DNA of 64,000 bases from Agrobacterium rubi TR3 = NBRC 13261. GTDB taxonomy: Bacteria; Pseudomonadota; Alphaproteobacteria; Rhizobiales; Rhizobiaceae. Under the pieces are notes generated by a model, which saw only the letters and a list, made by a program, of their open reading frames with translations, did no database searches and was not told the origin of the DNA. Below, piece after piece: positions 28,300 through 38,868 of this stretch (position 1 is its first letter; each line of letters starts with the position of its first letter). The translations under genes were made by a program, and so were the position numbers. The DNA is taken from contig NZ_BBJU01000014.1 in NCBI RefSeq assembly GCF_000739935.1, positions 244,090-308,089 of the forward strand, written 5' to 3'.

Positions 28300-28457
28300 A
28301 ACGCAAACTCCCTGAATTTTGCTTTGAACCGATGTAAGACGTTTGCGGAGGTTTTTCAAACACCAAAATGGCTATTCAACAAACGATAAGACACTATAAA
28401 TCTGCTGATTGACAAATGTTGGCAACTCTTTGTGATTGCGATGACAATAGAACGGGC

Positions 28458-29189
28458 TCAGCTTTCCGGCTCTTCGCCGCTGGGTGCAAGCAGTCCGAGT
28501 TCTTCGAGGTCCAACTGCGTGATCGGATCTTCGTCCTCTGTCAGCTCATCGCTCATCGATGGCAAGGGAATACCGAAGTTGGAGGGTATGCGGCCAGAGA
28601 GCAGCCCTGCCCCCTTCAACTCGTCCAGCCCCGGCAGATCGCGCAGTTCTTCCAGCCCGAAATGATCGAGAAAATCCACCGTCGTGCCCATGGTGACAGG
28701 CCGTCCCGGCGTTCTGCGTCGTCCGCGAAACCGCACCCAGCCCGCTTCCATCAATACGTCGAGCGTCCCGCGCGATGTCTGCACACCGCGGATTTCCTCG
28801 ATTTCCGCGCGTGTCACCGGCTGGTGGTAGGCGATGATGGCCAGCACTTCCAGCGCCGCCCTCGAAAGCTTCTTCGGTTCCTTTTCATCCATGCGGATGA
28901 CGAAGGAAAGATCGCCCGCCGTTCGGAAAGCCCAGTTTCCTCCCACCTGAATGAGATTGACGCCGCGCTCGGAATAGACGCCCTTCAGCTTCCACATCAA
29001 CGCGGCCACGTCGATACCCCTCGGCATACGCTCGGCGATGAAGGACTCAGACACCGGCTGTGCGGAGGCAAAGACCAGCGCCTCGGCAATGCGCTCCGCA
29101 TCCTTCAGCTGCCGCTCGGTGACCGTGGTTTCGAATCCCGCCCCATCCGTCACAGTGGCGTCGTCATCCGCTTCCAATTCACTCGACAT
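28458..29189 (-). CDS. scpB: Segregation and condensation protein ScpB
   Basis: Kleisin-associated winged-helix partner of SMC-ScpA in chromosome condensation. It has 243 residues from ATG 29189. The two winged-helix domains are visible: AERIAEALVFASAQPVSESF at the start, then KKLSRAALEVLAIIAYHQPV and TRAEIEEIRGVQTSRGTLDVL, the ScpB hallmark. An acidic tail (SDELTEDEDPITQLDLEELG) ends the protein. The start overlaps scpA by 11 bases. Upstream in-frame Met codons belong to scpA sequence read in another frame. Confidence 0.94.
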   Translation of the reverse strand: MSSELEADDDATVTDGAGFETTVTERQLKDAERIAEALVFASAQPVSESFIAERMPRGIDVAALMWKLKGVYSERGVNLIQVGGNWAFRTAGDLSFVIRMDEKEPKKLSRAALEVLAIIAYHQPVTRAEIEEIRGVQTSRGTLDVLMEAGWVRFRGRRRTPGRPVTMGTTVDFLDHFGLEELRDLPGLDELKGAGLLSGRIPSNFGIPLPSMSDELTEDEDPITQLDLEELGLLAPSGEEPES

Positions 29190-30009
29190 CCCGTGTCCTT
29201 TCACGGCCAGCACCCTTGCGCATAAAAATCGGCTGGAAAGCGCCATCCTGGCGGATTTCCAGCGATCCCTCGCGCACCAGCTCCAGCGATGCGGCAAAGG
29301 CGCTCGCCATCGCCGTTGCGCGCATGGAAGGGTCGGCAACATATTGCAGCAGATAACGATCCAGCTCTGTCCATTCACCGATCTCGCCCAGCATGGAAGT
29401 CAACAGCTCACGCGCATCCACCAGCGACCAGACCTGCCGCTTTTCGATGGTGACCTGGGTGATGGCCTGGCGCTGGCGAAGATTGGCATAGGCACTCAGC
29501 AGATCGTAGAGGCTGGCCTCGAAGGACGAACGGCTCTTGTGGGGAATGTGCTCCGGCGCACCGCGGGCAAACACATCGCGGCCCAGATGATGACGGTTGA
29601 CGAGCCGTTCCGCCGCTTCCCGCATGGCTTCCAGGCGCTTCAGCCTAAAGGCCAGCGTCGCCGCCATTTCCTCGCCGCTCGGGCCGTCATCCTTGCTTTG
29701 CTGCGGAATGAGCAGCTTGGATTTGAGGAACGCCAGCCACGCGGCCATGACCAGATAATCGGCAGCCAGTTCGATACGGACGCGCCTTGCCTGCTCGACG
29801 AACACAAGATATTGCTCGGCCAGCGCCAGCACGGAAATGCGCGAGAGATCGACTTTTTGCGTGCGGGCAAGGTGCAGCAACAAATCGAGCGGGCCTTCAA
29901 AGCCCGCAACGTCGATCATCAATGCCGCTTCGCCGGTGGCACGCTCGGGTTTGATATCCTCCCAAAGCTTTTCCATCGGCGCGCCGCCGCGCGATTTATC
30001 TGCCGCCAT
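29179..30009 (-). CDS. scpA: Segregation and condensation protein ScpA
   Basis: Kleisin subunit of the bacterial condensin. The N-terminal FEGPLDLLLHLARTQKVDLSRISV block is diagnostic. It is followed by LAEQYLVFVEQARRVRIELAADYLVMAAWLA and KSKLLIP; the C-terminal winged helix ends near AFAASLELVREGSLEIRQDGAFQPIF. Length is 276 residues; ATG 29976 (MEKLWEDI) is a possible shorter start. It sits 49 bases downstream of nagZ and overlaps scpB, so nagZ-scpA-scpB probably form one transcript. Confidence 0.94.
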   Translation of the reverse strand: MAADKSRGGAPMEKLWEDIKPERATGEAALMIDVAGFEGPLDLLLHLARTQKVDLSRISVLALAEQYLVFVEQARRVRIELAADYLVMAAWLAFLKSKLLIPQQSKDDGPSGEEMAATLAFRLKRLEAMREAAERLVNRHHLGRDVFARGAPEHIPHKSRSSFEASLYDLLSAYANLRQRQAITQVTIEKRQVWSLVDARELLTSMLGEIGEWTELDRYLLQYVADPSMRATAMASAFAASLELVREGSLEIRQDGAFQPIFMRKGAGRERTRDVE

Positions 30010-30058
30010 TCATTCGCCCACCCGGCCCATCCGTAAAGACGCCCGGCTGGATCGCTTA

Positions 30059-31075
30059 TCAGGCAACCGTCAGCATGGCGTTGAATTCGTCTCTGAGTGC
30101 AGCTTCATCCGCACCATCAGCCACCGGAAAACCGGCTTCGACAGCACGAACACGCTCGAGAGACTTGCCGGAAAGAACAGGAACCTCTTTCACGACCTGA
30201 AGCATTTCATCCATCACGCCGTTGCAATGCAAGACTATATCGCAACCACCCGCAATAATATTGGCGGCACGTTCGCCCAGCGTCCCTTTCAGGGCATTCA
30301 TGGAGCTATCGTCTGAGATCAGCAGGCCATCGAAACCGATGCGTCCGCGGATGATTTCATCAATCACGATAGGTGACGTCGTGGCCGGGCGTTCTGCATC
30401 GAAGGCGGTGAACACCAGATGGGCGCTCATGGCCATCAGTTCCTTGTTCAGTGCGCGGAACGGCACAAAATCGTGCGCGTCAAGCTCATCCAGGGGCACA
30501 TCGACCACCGGCAATTCGTGGTGCGAATCGACCAGACCACGACCGTGGCCCGGAATATGCTTCATGACGGGCAACATGCCGCCCGCCTTCAATCCATCAG
30601 CCGCCGCCTGGCCCATGGCCGCCACCAGCGCCGGGTCGAAGCCATAGGCGCGGTTGCCGATCACGTTGCTGGCGCCTTCTACCGGCACGTCCAGCACCGG
30701 CAGGCAATCCACGTTGATGCCCAACTTCATCAGGTCGAACGCATGCAAGCGCGACATCAGCCACGCCGCGCGCAGCCCCTGCTTCTGATCGCGCAGATAG
30801 ATTTCGCCCAGTGCCTGCGCATTGGGATAGGATTGCAAGATCGGAGGACGAATACGCTGCACGCGCCCGCCTTCCTGATCGATCAAGACAGGTGCGTTCG
30901 GACTACCGATGGCATCGCGCATGGAAGCCACAAGGTCCGTGATCTGCGCCGCATCGCCAATGTTGCGCCCGAACAGGATAAAGCCCCATGGACGCTCCGC
31001 CTTGTACAGCGCGATTTCGTCATCGGTCAGGGTCAGGCCGCTACAGCCGAGGATCATAGCTTTCGTGTCGGTCAT
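30059..31075 (-). CDS. nagZ: Beta-N-acetylhexosaminidase NagZ
   Basis: Cytoplasmic glycoside hydrolase family 3 enzyme of peptidoglycan recycling; it removes GlcNAc from anhydro-muropeptides. It has 338 residues. The catalytic His loop is KHIPGHGRGLVDSHHELP, the nucleophile Asp lies in LLISDDSSMNAL, and LIDQEGGRVQRIRPP is the substrate-binding entry. All are intact. In Rhizobiales nagZ commonly lies between a SPOR-domain gene and scpAB, as here. A palindromic element separates it from the SPOR gene. Confidence 0.93.
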   Translation of the reverse strand: MTDTKAMILGCSGLTLTDDEIALYKAERPWGFILFGRNIGDAAQITDLVASMRDAIGSPNAPVLIDQEGGRVQRIRPPILQSYPNAQALGEIYLRDQKQGLRAAWLMSRLHAFDLMKLGINVDCLPVLDVPVEGASNVIGNRAYGFDPALVAAMGQAAADGLKAGGMLPVMKHIPGHGRGLVDSHHELPVVDVPLDELDAHDFVPFRALNKELMAMSAHLVFTAFDAERPATTSPIVIDEIIRGRIGFDGLLISDDSSMNALKGTLGERAANIIAGGCDIVLHCNGVMDEMLQVVKEVPVLSGKSLERVRAVEAGFPVADGADEAALRDEFNAMLTVA

Positions 31076-31134
31076 GGATTGGTCCTGCTTGAAGCGCGGT
31101 TAGGCAGATGAGAAGCCGAGAGCAGCCTTAGATA

Positions 31135-31248
31135 CCGTCATCCCAGACTTGATCCGGGGCCAGTTCGATCAAGTCCTTGATCGACAGAAGACTCTTCTGC
31201 ACCGCAGATGTGGTGCTCGTGAGTTCCGGCTCCAGGCCGGAATGACGG
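31135..31248. repeat. RIME-like palindromic intergenic element, copy D
   Basis: 114 bp with inverted ends (CCGTCATCCCAGACTTGATC and, on the right, TTCCGGCTCCAGGCCGGAAT then GACGG). The left inner hairpin is TCGATCAAG/CTTGATCGA, and the core reads ACAGAAGACTCTTCTGCACC, then GCAGA. Between nagZ and the SPOR gene. Confidence 0.82.
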
Positions 31249-31283
31249 AAAAACTGAGGTCAGTATTGAGAGTTTTTTTACAC

Positions 31284-31320
31284 ATCAAGGCCGGAGCGAC
31301 ATAACCACTCCGGCCTTGAT
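31284..31320 (-). terminator. Strong hairpin after the SPOR-domain gene
   Basis: ATCAAGGCCGGAG (31284-31296) pairs perfectly with CTCCGGCCTTGAT (31308-31320). On the minus strand it is not followed by a T run, so it may work as a 3'-end stabiliser as much as a terminator. Confidence 0.6.
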
Positions 31321-31337
31321 ATTTTGCCTATTCAAAA

Positions 31338-34298
31338 TCAGCGAGCAATCAGGCAGCTGCCACCTGCGGAGCGGAAGCGCTCGCACAAAGCTGCTGCTTC
31401 GTTCTTGTCGCCTGCGGGGATACGGACGCGGTAGAACGTGCCCTTGCCAGCGATTTCAGCCGCCTTGATGTCCACACCGCGACCGCCGATGACGGAGCCG
31501 AACTTGGCAGACAGGCTCTGATACGACTTCTGTGCTTCCGCCTGACTTGGCAGCGACGCAACCTGAACATAGTAGCCGCCAGAAGACGATGTGTTGGTGG
31601 CTGGCGTTGGCGCAGCGGCAGTTTCCTGCGCAGGCTGCGAAGGCGGTGCCGGACGCACATTACCCTGGCTGGTGACCGCAGCCGTGACAGTGGTCGGCTG
31701 GGCCGAAGGGCGGGACGCTGGCATAGGTGCTGCTGTCTGCGCGGGCTTTGGCGCAGCGGCGACTGGCGCGGGCGTCTGTGGCTGCTGAGCAGGCTGCTCA
31801 GGTGCGACAGGAACACGCGAGGCGGCAATCACCGCTGGTGCACGTTCTGCGGCAGCCGTAGTCTGTGGTGCGGCAAGCTCTTCGACCTTGTCTGCCTGCG
31901 GCGCGGATGGCGCGGCCGGAGCCGGAACTTCCTGTGCAACCAACGTACCGTCAGGCTTGACGATCATCGTGCGGACCTTGCGCGGCGAAACATTGACCGG
32001 CGAACCGGCCTGATTTTCAGCAGAGCGTGCCTTTTCTTCCGGCGACAGCAGGCGTGGGTCTTCCGTCTCGCCGACCGGGGTCGAGGCGACGGCATCCATG
32101 TCTTCGTTTTCGCCTTCCAGCGGCAACTGCTCGGGGATCAGCGTGCGCTGCACGACGTCCACCGGCTGCTCGTCGGACGAGATCAACGAGGACTGTTTCG
32201 GATCGGCAGGTGCGGCACCCGCAACACGGTCATAAACGGCCTTGTCCTGGTTTGGAACCACACGACCACCCGGGTTATCGGGCACAACCTTGGTCGGCTC
32301 GCTATCGGCAGAGATGATGACAGGCGCGCCATTGGTACCATGTCCCGAACCGCTGAACATCAGGGCATAGGTCCCGCCGCCGATGAGAAGAACGCCAACC
32401 GCTGCGGCCATGGGCACGAACCAGCGGCGTGGACTTGCACGCTCTTCATCATCGCTGTAGCGAACCGGCTGGGCAATCTCGGCGCGGGCAATGTGCTCGC
32501 CGGAAGAGCGCGATTCGGCAGCTTCTTCCATGCTGCGACGGAAATCCTGTTCGAGCGCGCGCTCGAACTCGTCAACCTCTTCTGGCGTCGGCTGCGGCTG
32601 TCCTGATGCGGGACGGCCATCGGCGTTCTTATGGCGGTCGAGACCACCTGCGACCGCCGGTGCAAACAGCGAGGCAAGCTCGGTGTCAAGATCGAGGTCT
32701 TCTTCCTGGCGGCGCGGCGCAGGCTTTGGCTCGAACACGCTCACTGGCAGTTCGGGCACGTCCATTTCGGTCATGGTTTCAGGCTGGTCTTCCGTCTCAC
32801 CGATCTGCGAGGGATCGAACGGCAGGCTTTCCAGCGTTGCAGGCGGCGCGACGACCACGGCAGCGGCAGGACGTGGTGTCTCCTGGCGAGCGACGGGCGC
32901 AGCAACGATCGGCTGAGGGCGAGCGGGTGCGGCCTCGACACGGGGCGGCTCGACAACGGGCTTTGGTTGAACCGGAGCCTGCGCTACCGGTTCAGGTGCC
33001 GCCAATACAACAGGTGCCGGTGTAGGCTCGGGAGCCGAGGGCACGTCGATATTGGCGATTTCAGAAAGATCGATGTCGAAATCGATATCGTCGAGCGCCA
33101 GTTCGAAGTCATCGTCCTTGAACGTATCGAAATCGCTCATATCCGGCTCGGATTTCGCGATGTTCTGAACGACAGGCGGCTCGACACGGGCGGGTGCAAC
33201 GGTCGGTGTGACGACGGCAGGCGCTGCGGAAACAACCGGCTCGATGCGCGCTGCAGGGGCTGCAGCCTTTACGTCCTTACTGCTGATTTCGTATTTCGCC
33301 ACATCGTAGATCAGCTCGTCCATGGCCGAAAGCTTCATCCCGGCGGGAATGGCAGGTTCGATATGGTTGGCAGGCGCAGACAGCGGCTGTTTAAACTGGG
33401 CAGCGACGGGGGCCTGAACCACAGGCTCCGCTGGCGTAGGCACGACGGGTGTGGCACGTGGCGCGCCGAAATTGGCAAGAGGAAGCCGCAGGCTGGAATA
33501 ATCGAGCGAGGAACGACGGGCAATCGGGGCTGGAGCCTGCGACGGTACCACAGGTTCATCGGACACCGACATTTCGAGTTCGCTGACGAGATCGATCGAC
33601 GCTTCGCCAGATGTTTCCGCCATCCGCTCCCAATCGGGCTGCTGGGCAGCAACTGGTGCTACATAATGCGGTGCTGGCGTCTCTTCGATAGGCCGCGCAG
33701 CGACAGGCTCTTCGTAATGCTGTACAGGCTCCACGTCAGCGACAAGCTCTTCGCGGTAAGCCACCGGCGCAACGTATTCCACTTCTGGTTCAGGCGCATG
33801 CTGAACTGGCTGCCGTACCGGCTCGCGGTGGGCAACATCGAACAAGGCTGCGACAGAATCGGGATCATCACTGAAGTCGTCACGGAGATTGCTGGCAGCG
33901 ACCGTATCGGAACCATGCTCCGCAACCAGATATTCCTCCGTGTCGGCAGGCGCATATTGCTCCACCGGCTGAAGCTCCGGCTCCTTGCGGGCGAACACCG
34001 ATTCGACGCGCTGCATGAATTCGCCAGCCGGGACCGGAGATGCGTGCACATCGTTTGCTGCATCAAGCGCTATCGGCTCGTGACGGGGCGCATCGTAAAT
34101 GGCGAATTCGCGCAGCAACTCGTCTTCAAGATTGAATTCGGGCTCGCGACGCTGTACCGGCTGCTGCGCTACGGGCGCAGCAACGTGGGATGGCCGATCC
34201 TCTTGCCCAACCAGACGCGCCAGTTGCGCCAAGGGATCGTTGTCGTCGAATTCTTCTGTCCGGTTGTCCCGGTTATACGCGACATTTTTATCGACCAT
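31338..34298 (-). CDS. Very large SPOR-domain membrane protein
   Basis: About 986 residues. Residues 1 to ~620 are a cytoplasmic, Pro/Ala/Val/Glu-rich and probably disordered region, including a markedly acidic stretch (DTFKDDDFELALDDIDFDID). One transmembrane helix follows at about 623-647 (WFVPMAAAVGVLLIGGGTYA). A second Pro/Ala-rich periplasmic linker leads to a C-terminal SPOR domain (about 905-985: GGYYVQVASLPSQAEAQKSY and GTFYRVRIPAGDKNEA). SPOR domains bind denuded glycan strands at division sites. The layout resembles a greatly enlarged FtsN/DedD-type protein. ATG 34298 is chosen because GGTGGAA precedes it; ATG 34313 is possible. Confidence 0.87.
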   Translation of the reverse strand: MVDKNVAYNRDNRTEEFDDNDPLAQLARLVGQEDRPSHVAAPVAQQPVQRREPEFNLEDELLREFAIYDAPRHEPIALDAANDVHASPVPAGEFMQRVESVFARKEPELQPVEQYAPADTEEYLVAEHGSDTVAASNLRDDFSDDPDSVAALFDVAHREPVRQPVQHAPEPEVEYVAPVAYREELVADVEPVQHYEEPVAARPIEETPAPHYVAPVAAQQPDWERMAETSGEASIDLVSELEMSVSDEPVVPSQAPAPIARRSSLDYSSLRLPLANFGAPRATPVVPTPAEPVVQAPVAAQFKQPLSAPANHIEPAIPAGMKLSAMDELIYDVAKYEISSKDVKAAAPAARIEPVVSAAPAVVTPTVAPARVEPPVVQNIAKSEPDMSDFDTFKDDDFELALDDIDFDIDLSEIANIDVPSAPEPTPAPVVLAAPEPVAQAPVQPKPVVEPPRVEAAPARPQPIVAAPVARQETPRPAAAVVVAPPATLESLPFDPSQIGETEDQPETMTEMDVPELPVSVFEPKPAPRRQEEDLDLDTELASLFAPAVAGGLDRHKNADGRPASGQPQPTPEEVDEFERALEQDFRRSMEEAAESRSSGEHIARAEIAQPVRYSDDEERASPRRWFVPMAAAVGVLLIGGGTYALMFSGSGHGTNGAPVIISADSEPTKVVPDNPGGRVVPNQDKAVYDRVAGAAPADPKQSSLISSDEQPVDVVQRTLIPEQLPLEGENEDMDAVASTPVGETEDPRLLSPEEKARSAENQAGSPVNVSPRKVRTMIVKPDGTLVAQEVPAPAAPSAPQADKVEELAAPQTTAAAERAPAVIAASRVPVAPEQPAQQPQTPAPVAAAPKPAQTAAPMPASRPSAQPTTVTAAVTSQGNVRPAPPSQPAQETAAAPTPATNTSSSGGYYVQVASLPSQAEAQKSYQSLSAKFGSVIGGRGVDIKAAEIAGKGTFYRVRIPAGDKNEAAALCERFRSAGGSCLIAR

Positions 34299-34364
34299 TA
34301 CGTGTTCCACCATCTACGCGTCAAAGCTCTTGCCAGCGTATTGTGAGCAAATAATGGTGAGATG

Positions 34365-36122
34365 TTATCGCATTTCGTCAGGCGCGTCCGCTCCTAAAAG
34401 CGTTAGTCCAGACTTCAATACATTCGCGACAGCATTCACCAGCCCTAACCTGGCAACACTTAATTCTCGGTTTTTATCGTTAACAAAACGTAATTCTGGC
34501 TGATCTTTACCTTTATTCCAATGCCCATGGAAGGAGCTTGCAAGATCATAGAGGTAAAAGGCCAGTCTGTGCGGCTCATGATTGAGCGCGATGGACTCGA
34601 TCATGCGCGGGTATTCAGCCAGTTTAGCAATCAGCTGCAATTCATTGATATCGTTTATCAATGATGAACCGGACGCCATGGTTATCGAGGTCACATCCAG
34701 GTCTGGAAATGCCTCATTTGCCTGCCTGAAAACAGACTTGCAGCGGGCATGTGCATATTGCACATAAAACACTGGATTATCCTTGGATTGCTCCGTTACT
34801 TTAGCAAAATCGAAATCCAGGGGCTCTGAGCTCTTGCGATAGAGCATCATGAATCGCACCGGATCTCGCCCGACCTCGTCCACAACCTCACGCAAAGTGA
34901 CGAAATCACCCGAGCGTTTGGACATTTTGACGGGCTCGCCATCACGAAAAAGTTTGACCAGCTGGCACAACAAAACCGTCAGCTTGGACTTGCCTTCGGA
35001 CACGGCGCGGGCAACCGCTTCCAGACGCTTGACGTAGCCGCCATGATCGGCGCCCAAGACATAGATCATCTCGCCAAAGCCGCGGTCGTACTTGTCCTTG
35101 AAGTAGGCGACGTCAGCAGCAAAGTATGTATAGGACCCGTCCGACTTGATCAGCGCACGGTCCATGTCGTCACCGACCTCGGTGGAGCGGAACAGCGTCT
35201 GTTCGCGGTCTTCCCAGTCATCCGGCAACTCGCCCTTCGGCGGCGGTAATGTGCCCTTGTAGACATGGCCCTTGAAGGTCAGGTCGTTGATGGCCGACAG
35301 TATCGGTCCGGCATTGCCCGCATGCAGGGTGCGCTCGGAATAGAACACATCGTGCTTGACGTTCAGCGCGGCCAGATCCTCGCGGATCATCACCATCATC
35401 GCGTCGATGGCCTTGTCTTTGACGATGGGCAGCCACTGCTCTTCCGGCATGGCCCGCAGCTTGATGCCGAATTCATCGGCCAGCGACTGGCCGAGCGGCA
35501 CCAGATAATCACCCGGATAAAGACCCGGCGGAATGGCGCCGACCTCTTCGCCCAGCGCTTCGCGGTAGCGCAGGAAGACAGAGCGTGCGAGCACGTCGAT
35601 CTGCGATCCGGCATCGTTGATGTAATATTCCTTGACGACCTCGTAACCGGCAAAGGACAGAAGGTTCGCCAGCGTATCGCCCACCACGGCGCCACGGCAG
35701 TGGCCGACATGCATCGGGCCGGTCGGGTTGGCCGAGACATATTCGACGTTGACCTTCTTGCCCGCACCGATGGTCGAGCGGCCGTAGTCGGCACCGTTCT
35801 CGATCATGCCGGCCAGCAGGCGCTGCCAATAGGCAACGGATACGCGGATGTTGATGAAGCCCGGGCCCGCGACATTGACGCTATCCACGTCCGCGTCACG
35901 CTCCAGTGCGGGAACGATGAGTTCAGCCAGCGCGCGCGGGTTGGTGCCGAGTGGCTTTGCCAGCACCATGGCGGCATTGGTCGCAACGTCGCCATGGCTG
36001 GGATCGCGCGGTGATTCCACGGTGATGCGGCCGAAATCCACCGTATCGCGATGCGCCTTGACGAGATCGATCGTCTCGAGCGCGTTTTTGATTCTGGTGT
36101 CGAAATCGGCAAAAATGTTCAT
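34365..36122 (-). CDS. argS: Arginyl-tRNA synthetase
   Basis: Class I synthetase charging tRNA-Arg; 585 residues, normal for the family. The N-terminal additional domain is followed by the HIGH-like motif [15 protein letters not shown], the [15 protein letters not shown] motif, and a C-terminal DALR anticodon-binding domain. ATG 36122 ([10 protein letters not shown]) is preferred over in-frame ATG codons at 36128 and upstream. Preceded by dgt at 87 bases on the same strand. Confidence 0.95.
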   Translation of the reverse strand: MNIFADFDTRIKNALETIDLVKAHRDTVDFGRITVESPRDPSHGDVATNAAMVLAKPLGTNPRALAELIVPALERDADVDSVNVAGPGFINIRVSVAYWQRLLAGMIENGADYGRSTIGAGKKVNVEYVSANPTGPMHVGHCRGAVVGDTLANLLSFAGYEVVKEYYINDAGSQIDVLARSVFLRYREALGEEVGAIPPGLYPGDYLVPLGQSLADEFGIKLRAMPEEQWLPIVKDKAIDAMMVMIREDLAALNVKHDVFYSERTLHAGNAGPILSAINDLTFKGHVYKGTLPPPKGELPDDWEDREQTLFRSTEVGDDMDRALIKSDGSYTYFAADVAYFKDKYDRGFGEMIYVLGADHGGYVKRLEAVARAVSEGKSKLTVLLCQLVKLFRDGEPVKMSKRSGDFVTLREVVDEVGRDPVRFMMLYRKSSEPLDFDFAKVTEQSKDNPVFYVQYAHARCKSVFRQANEAFPDLDVTSITMASGSSLINDINELQLIAKLAEYPRMIESIALNHEPHRLAFYLYDLASSFHGHWNKGKDQPELRFVNDKNRELSVARLGLVNAVANVLKSGLTLLGADAPDEMR

Positions 36123-36209
36123 AATCATATACCTGCGCAAACGGCTTGCATCTCAGTCCGGGCGATCCGGCTCATCGGGCCGTATAACCGGTCCGTATTG
36201 GCCCGCTGC

Positions 36210-37427
36210 CTACCGCAAATCGGGTGTATGGTCAAACAGGCGCTGGTGCGCTTTCAGTGCATAACTGTCGGTCATCCCGGCCAGATAATCTCCAACATGC
36301 CGGGCTTTTGCGGCCACGCTCATACCCGGAATACTGTCCACCCAGTAGTGGCTTTGCATTTCGGCGGGGGTTTCCATGTAGCGATGAAACAGGTCTGTTA
36401 CGATCTGTGTCGCCCCTGCCCTAATGCGCATGATATCGGCATGGCGGTAGATATGCGCAAACAGCAGTTTCTTGATCTGCCGGTCCGTCTCAGCCATGTC
36501 AGGCGAAAACGCCGCCACGGTAAAATCGGCCGCGCGGATATCGGCAGCGCATGTCGGCTTCAGCTTCAACAGATTATGCTGCGCAACGCCGATCACGTCT
36601 TCCACCATGCGGGTAATCTGACGGCGCATGATTTCATGTGCAAAGCGGTCGTCTTCGAGGTTGGGATATTTGGCCCTCACTTCCGCCATCAATGCACTGA
36701 GGAACGGTACCTCCTCCAGCATCTCGAAGGTCAGATAGCCCGCGCGAAGACCGTCATCGATATCATGCGTGTTGTAAGCAATGTCATCGGCTATTGCCGC
36801 CACCTGCGCTTCAAGGCTTGCGAACGTCCCGATCTCCAAATCCTGCAATTCGCAATATTCCAGGATGGGCAGCGCAACGGGACCATGGCCACCTCTAGCG
36901 TTCTCGCCGATCAGCGGACCGTTGTGTTTAACAAGTCCTTCCAGCGTCTCCCACGTCAGGTTGATGCCGTCATATTCGGCGTAGCGACGCTCAAGCTTGG
37001 TGACGATGCGCAGAGACTGGGCATTGTGGTCGAAGCCGCCATAGGGCTTCAACATCTCGTCCAGCGCGTCTTCGCCGGTATGGCCGAAGGGCGTATGACC
37101 GAAATCGTGAACCAGCGCCACACCTTCCGCCAAATCTTCGTCCAGCTTCAGCGCACGCGCAAGCGCTCTGGCGATCTGCGCCACCTCCACAGTGTGCGTC
37201 AGCCGTGTGCGATAATGGTCTCCGTCAGGGCTGATGAACACTTGCGTCTTGTGCTTGAGGCGACGGAAAGCGGTGGTGTGGACGATGCGGTCACGGTCAC
37301 GCTGAAAATCGGAGCGAGTGAGGCTAGAGCCTTCCGGAAACAATCGTCCGCGCGTCGTCCAGGGGTCGGTGGCATAAACCGCCCGCTCTCCGCTTCCGAA
37401 ACCCAATGCACGCTGATCGATTATCAT
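36210..37427 (-). CDS. dgt: Deoxyguanosinetriphosphate triphosphohydrolase-like protein
   Basis: HD-superfamily dNTP triphosphohydrolase, 405 residues. [22 protein letters not shown], then the His of [15 protein letters not shown], the HD pair in [15 protein letters not shown] and a later [15 protein letters not shown] complete the metal site. This matches the alphaproteobacterial type-2 Dgt-like proteins, which cleave dNTPs more broadly than E. coli Dgt; substrate range is inferred. It is divergent from erpA, with 193 bases between the starts. Confidence 0.9.
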   Translation of the reverse strand: MIIDQRALGFGSGERAVYATDPWTTRGRLFPEGSSLTRSDFQRDRDRIVHTTAFRRLKHKTQVFISPDGDHYRTRLTHTVEVAQIARALARALKLDEDLAEGVALVHDFGHTPFGHTGEDALDEMLKPYGGFDHNAQSLRIVTKLERRYAEYDGINLTWETLEGLVKHNGPLIGENARGGHGPVALPILEYCELQDLEIGTFASLEAQVAAIADDIAYNTHDIDDGLRAGYLTFEMLEEVPFLSALMAEVRAKYPNLEDDRFAHEIMRRQITRMVEDVIGVAQHNLLKLKPTCAADIRAADFTVAAFSPDMAETDRQIKKLLFAHIYRHADIMRIRAGATQIVTDLFHRYMETPAEMQSHYWVDSIPGMSVAAKARHVGDYLAGMTDSYALKAHQRLFDHTPDLR

Positions 37428-37620
37428 TCTTTATCCTGCTGAACTCTATCACATGGTCTTGCCATTGACCTTTTCATCTACCCTTCATACCTATCCCGAA
37501 GGTTGCCGCAAAGCGTCATCGCCGCGCAACAAGCCTATAGACCGTTAATTTGACTGGTTTATAATGGCCATTACGAGAAAACAGCGCTCTCCGGTTCTTG
37601 ACCCCGGTAGGAGAAACACC

Positions 37621-37950
37621 ATGACCAGAGACATTACACTTTCCGAATCCGCCGCGAAGCGAATCGCCCAGATCGTTGCCTCCGAAGAGGGCAAGCAATC
37701 CCTGCGCGTTTCCGTCGAAGGCGGCGGTTGCTCGGGCTTTTCCTATAAGTTCGATCTCGATGGCGCGCCCACGGACGACGACCTCGTCATTTCCAGAGAC
37801 AACGCCAAGGTGCTGATCGACAGCATGTCGGTCGTCTACATGGAAGGCTCGGAGATCGATTTCGTCGATAATCTGTTGGGACAATCCTTCCAGATCAAAA
37901 ACCCCAATGCCGTTGCAAGCTGTGGCTGCGGCACCAGCTTCTCGATCTGA
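37621..37950 (+). CDS. erpA: Iron-sulfur cluster insertion protein ErpA (A-type carrier)
   Basis: A-type [Fe-S] carrier of 109 residues. The three cluster cysteines are at Cys37 (GGGCSGF) and Cys101/Cys103 (SCGCGTSFSI). IscA and SufA are the related alternatives; ErpA is favoured because the gene stands alone away from an isc/suf operon. ATG 37621 has GGAG 9 bases upstream. The frame extends to 37564, but those codons include the ribosome site. Confidence 0.9.
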   Translation: MTRDITLSESAAKRIAQIVASEEGKQSLRVSVEGGGCSGFSYKFDLDGAPTDDDLVISRDNAKVLIDSMSVVYMEGSEIDFVDNLLGQSFQIKNPNAVASCGCGTSFSI

Positions 37951-38046
37951 GCCTATCAACATAACGCCTGTTGAAACCGTGAAAACGGGTGGCATTCGTG
38001 CGAGCATGGTCTAAAACGGATTCCATAATCGAAAATGGAATGTCCG

Positions 38047-38844
38047 ATGAAGATCGCTACCTGGAACATCAACGGCGTCAAAGCGCGTATCGAAAACCTT
38101 TGCCAGTGGCTGAAGGATTCGAGCCCTGACATTGCCTGCCTTCAGGAAATCAAATCCGTCGATGAAAACTTCCCGCGCCAAGACATAGAGGCGTTGGGTT
38201 ATCATGTGGAGACGCACGGCCAAAAAGGCTTCAACGGCGTCGCACTTTTGTCGAAGATGATGCCGGACGAGATCAATCGCGGTCTGCCGGGCGACGACGC
38301 CGACGAGCAGGCCCGTTTCATCGAGGGCGTGTTCTCGGTCAAGGGCGGCGCCATCCGCGTCTGTTCGCTTTATCTGCCGAACGGCAATCCGCCGGATGAT
38401 CCGGTCAAGTACCCTTACAAGCTGGCCTGGATGGAGCGTCTGACCCGCTTTGCGCAAAACCGCCTGCTTCTCGAAGAACCGCTCATTCTGGCTGGCGACT
38501 ACAACGTCATCCCCGAACCCTTCGATTGCTACGACCCGCGCGCCTGGGAAGGTGATGCGCTGTTCCTGCCCAAGACTCGTGCCGCGTTCCGGAAACTGGA
38601 AAACCTCGGACTGACGGATGCCACCCGCGCGACAACGGATGAAGCTGGCCTTTATACGTTCTGGGATTATCAAGCCGGCGCATGGCCGAAGAACAACGGC
38701 ATTCGCATCGACCACCTGATGTTATCCTGCGAAGCCGCAGACAGGCTGCGATCGGTCTCCATCGAGAAACACGTCCGCGCCTGGGAAAAGCCGTCCGATC
38801 ATGTTCCGGTCTGTGGGTATTTCGATTTTCCGCTGGCGTCGTGA
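38047..38844 (+). CDS. xthA: Exodeoxyribonuclease III (AP endonuclease)
   Basis: Base-excision repair nuclease of the exonuclease III/APE1 family, 265 residues. Catalytic blocks are MKIATWNINGVKARI, CLQEIKSVDENFP (metal Glu), LILAGDYNVIPEP (Asp/Asn), and the C-terminal GIRIDHLMLS and PSDHVPV (catalytic His). Start ATG 38047 is preferred over ATG 38035, as the family begins MKIATWN. A palindromic element lies immediately downstream. Confidence 0.93.
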   Translation: MKIATWNINGVKARIENLCQWLKDSSPDIACLQEIKSVDENFPRQDIEALGYHVETHGQKGFNGVALLSKMMPDEINRGLPGDDADEQARFIEGVFSVKGGAIRVCSLYLPNGNPPDDPVKYPYKLAWMERLTRFAQNRLLLEEPLILAGDYNVIPEPFDCYDPRAWEGDALFLPKTRAAFRKLENLGLTDATRATTDEAGLYTFWDYQAGAWPKNNGIRIDHLMLSCEAADRLRSVSIEKHVRAWEKPSDHVPVCGYFDFPLAS

Positions 38845-38868
38845 AGGGCAGAAAATCGTCTTTTCCAT

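Noticed and set aside
32631..34346. 571-codon plus frame opposite the SPOR gene
   Set aside because: Antisense of low-complexity Pro/Ala codons; Arg/Gly/His-rich product without any motif.
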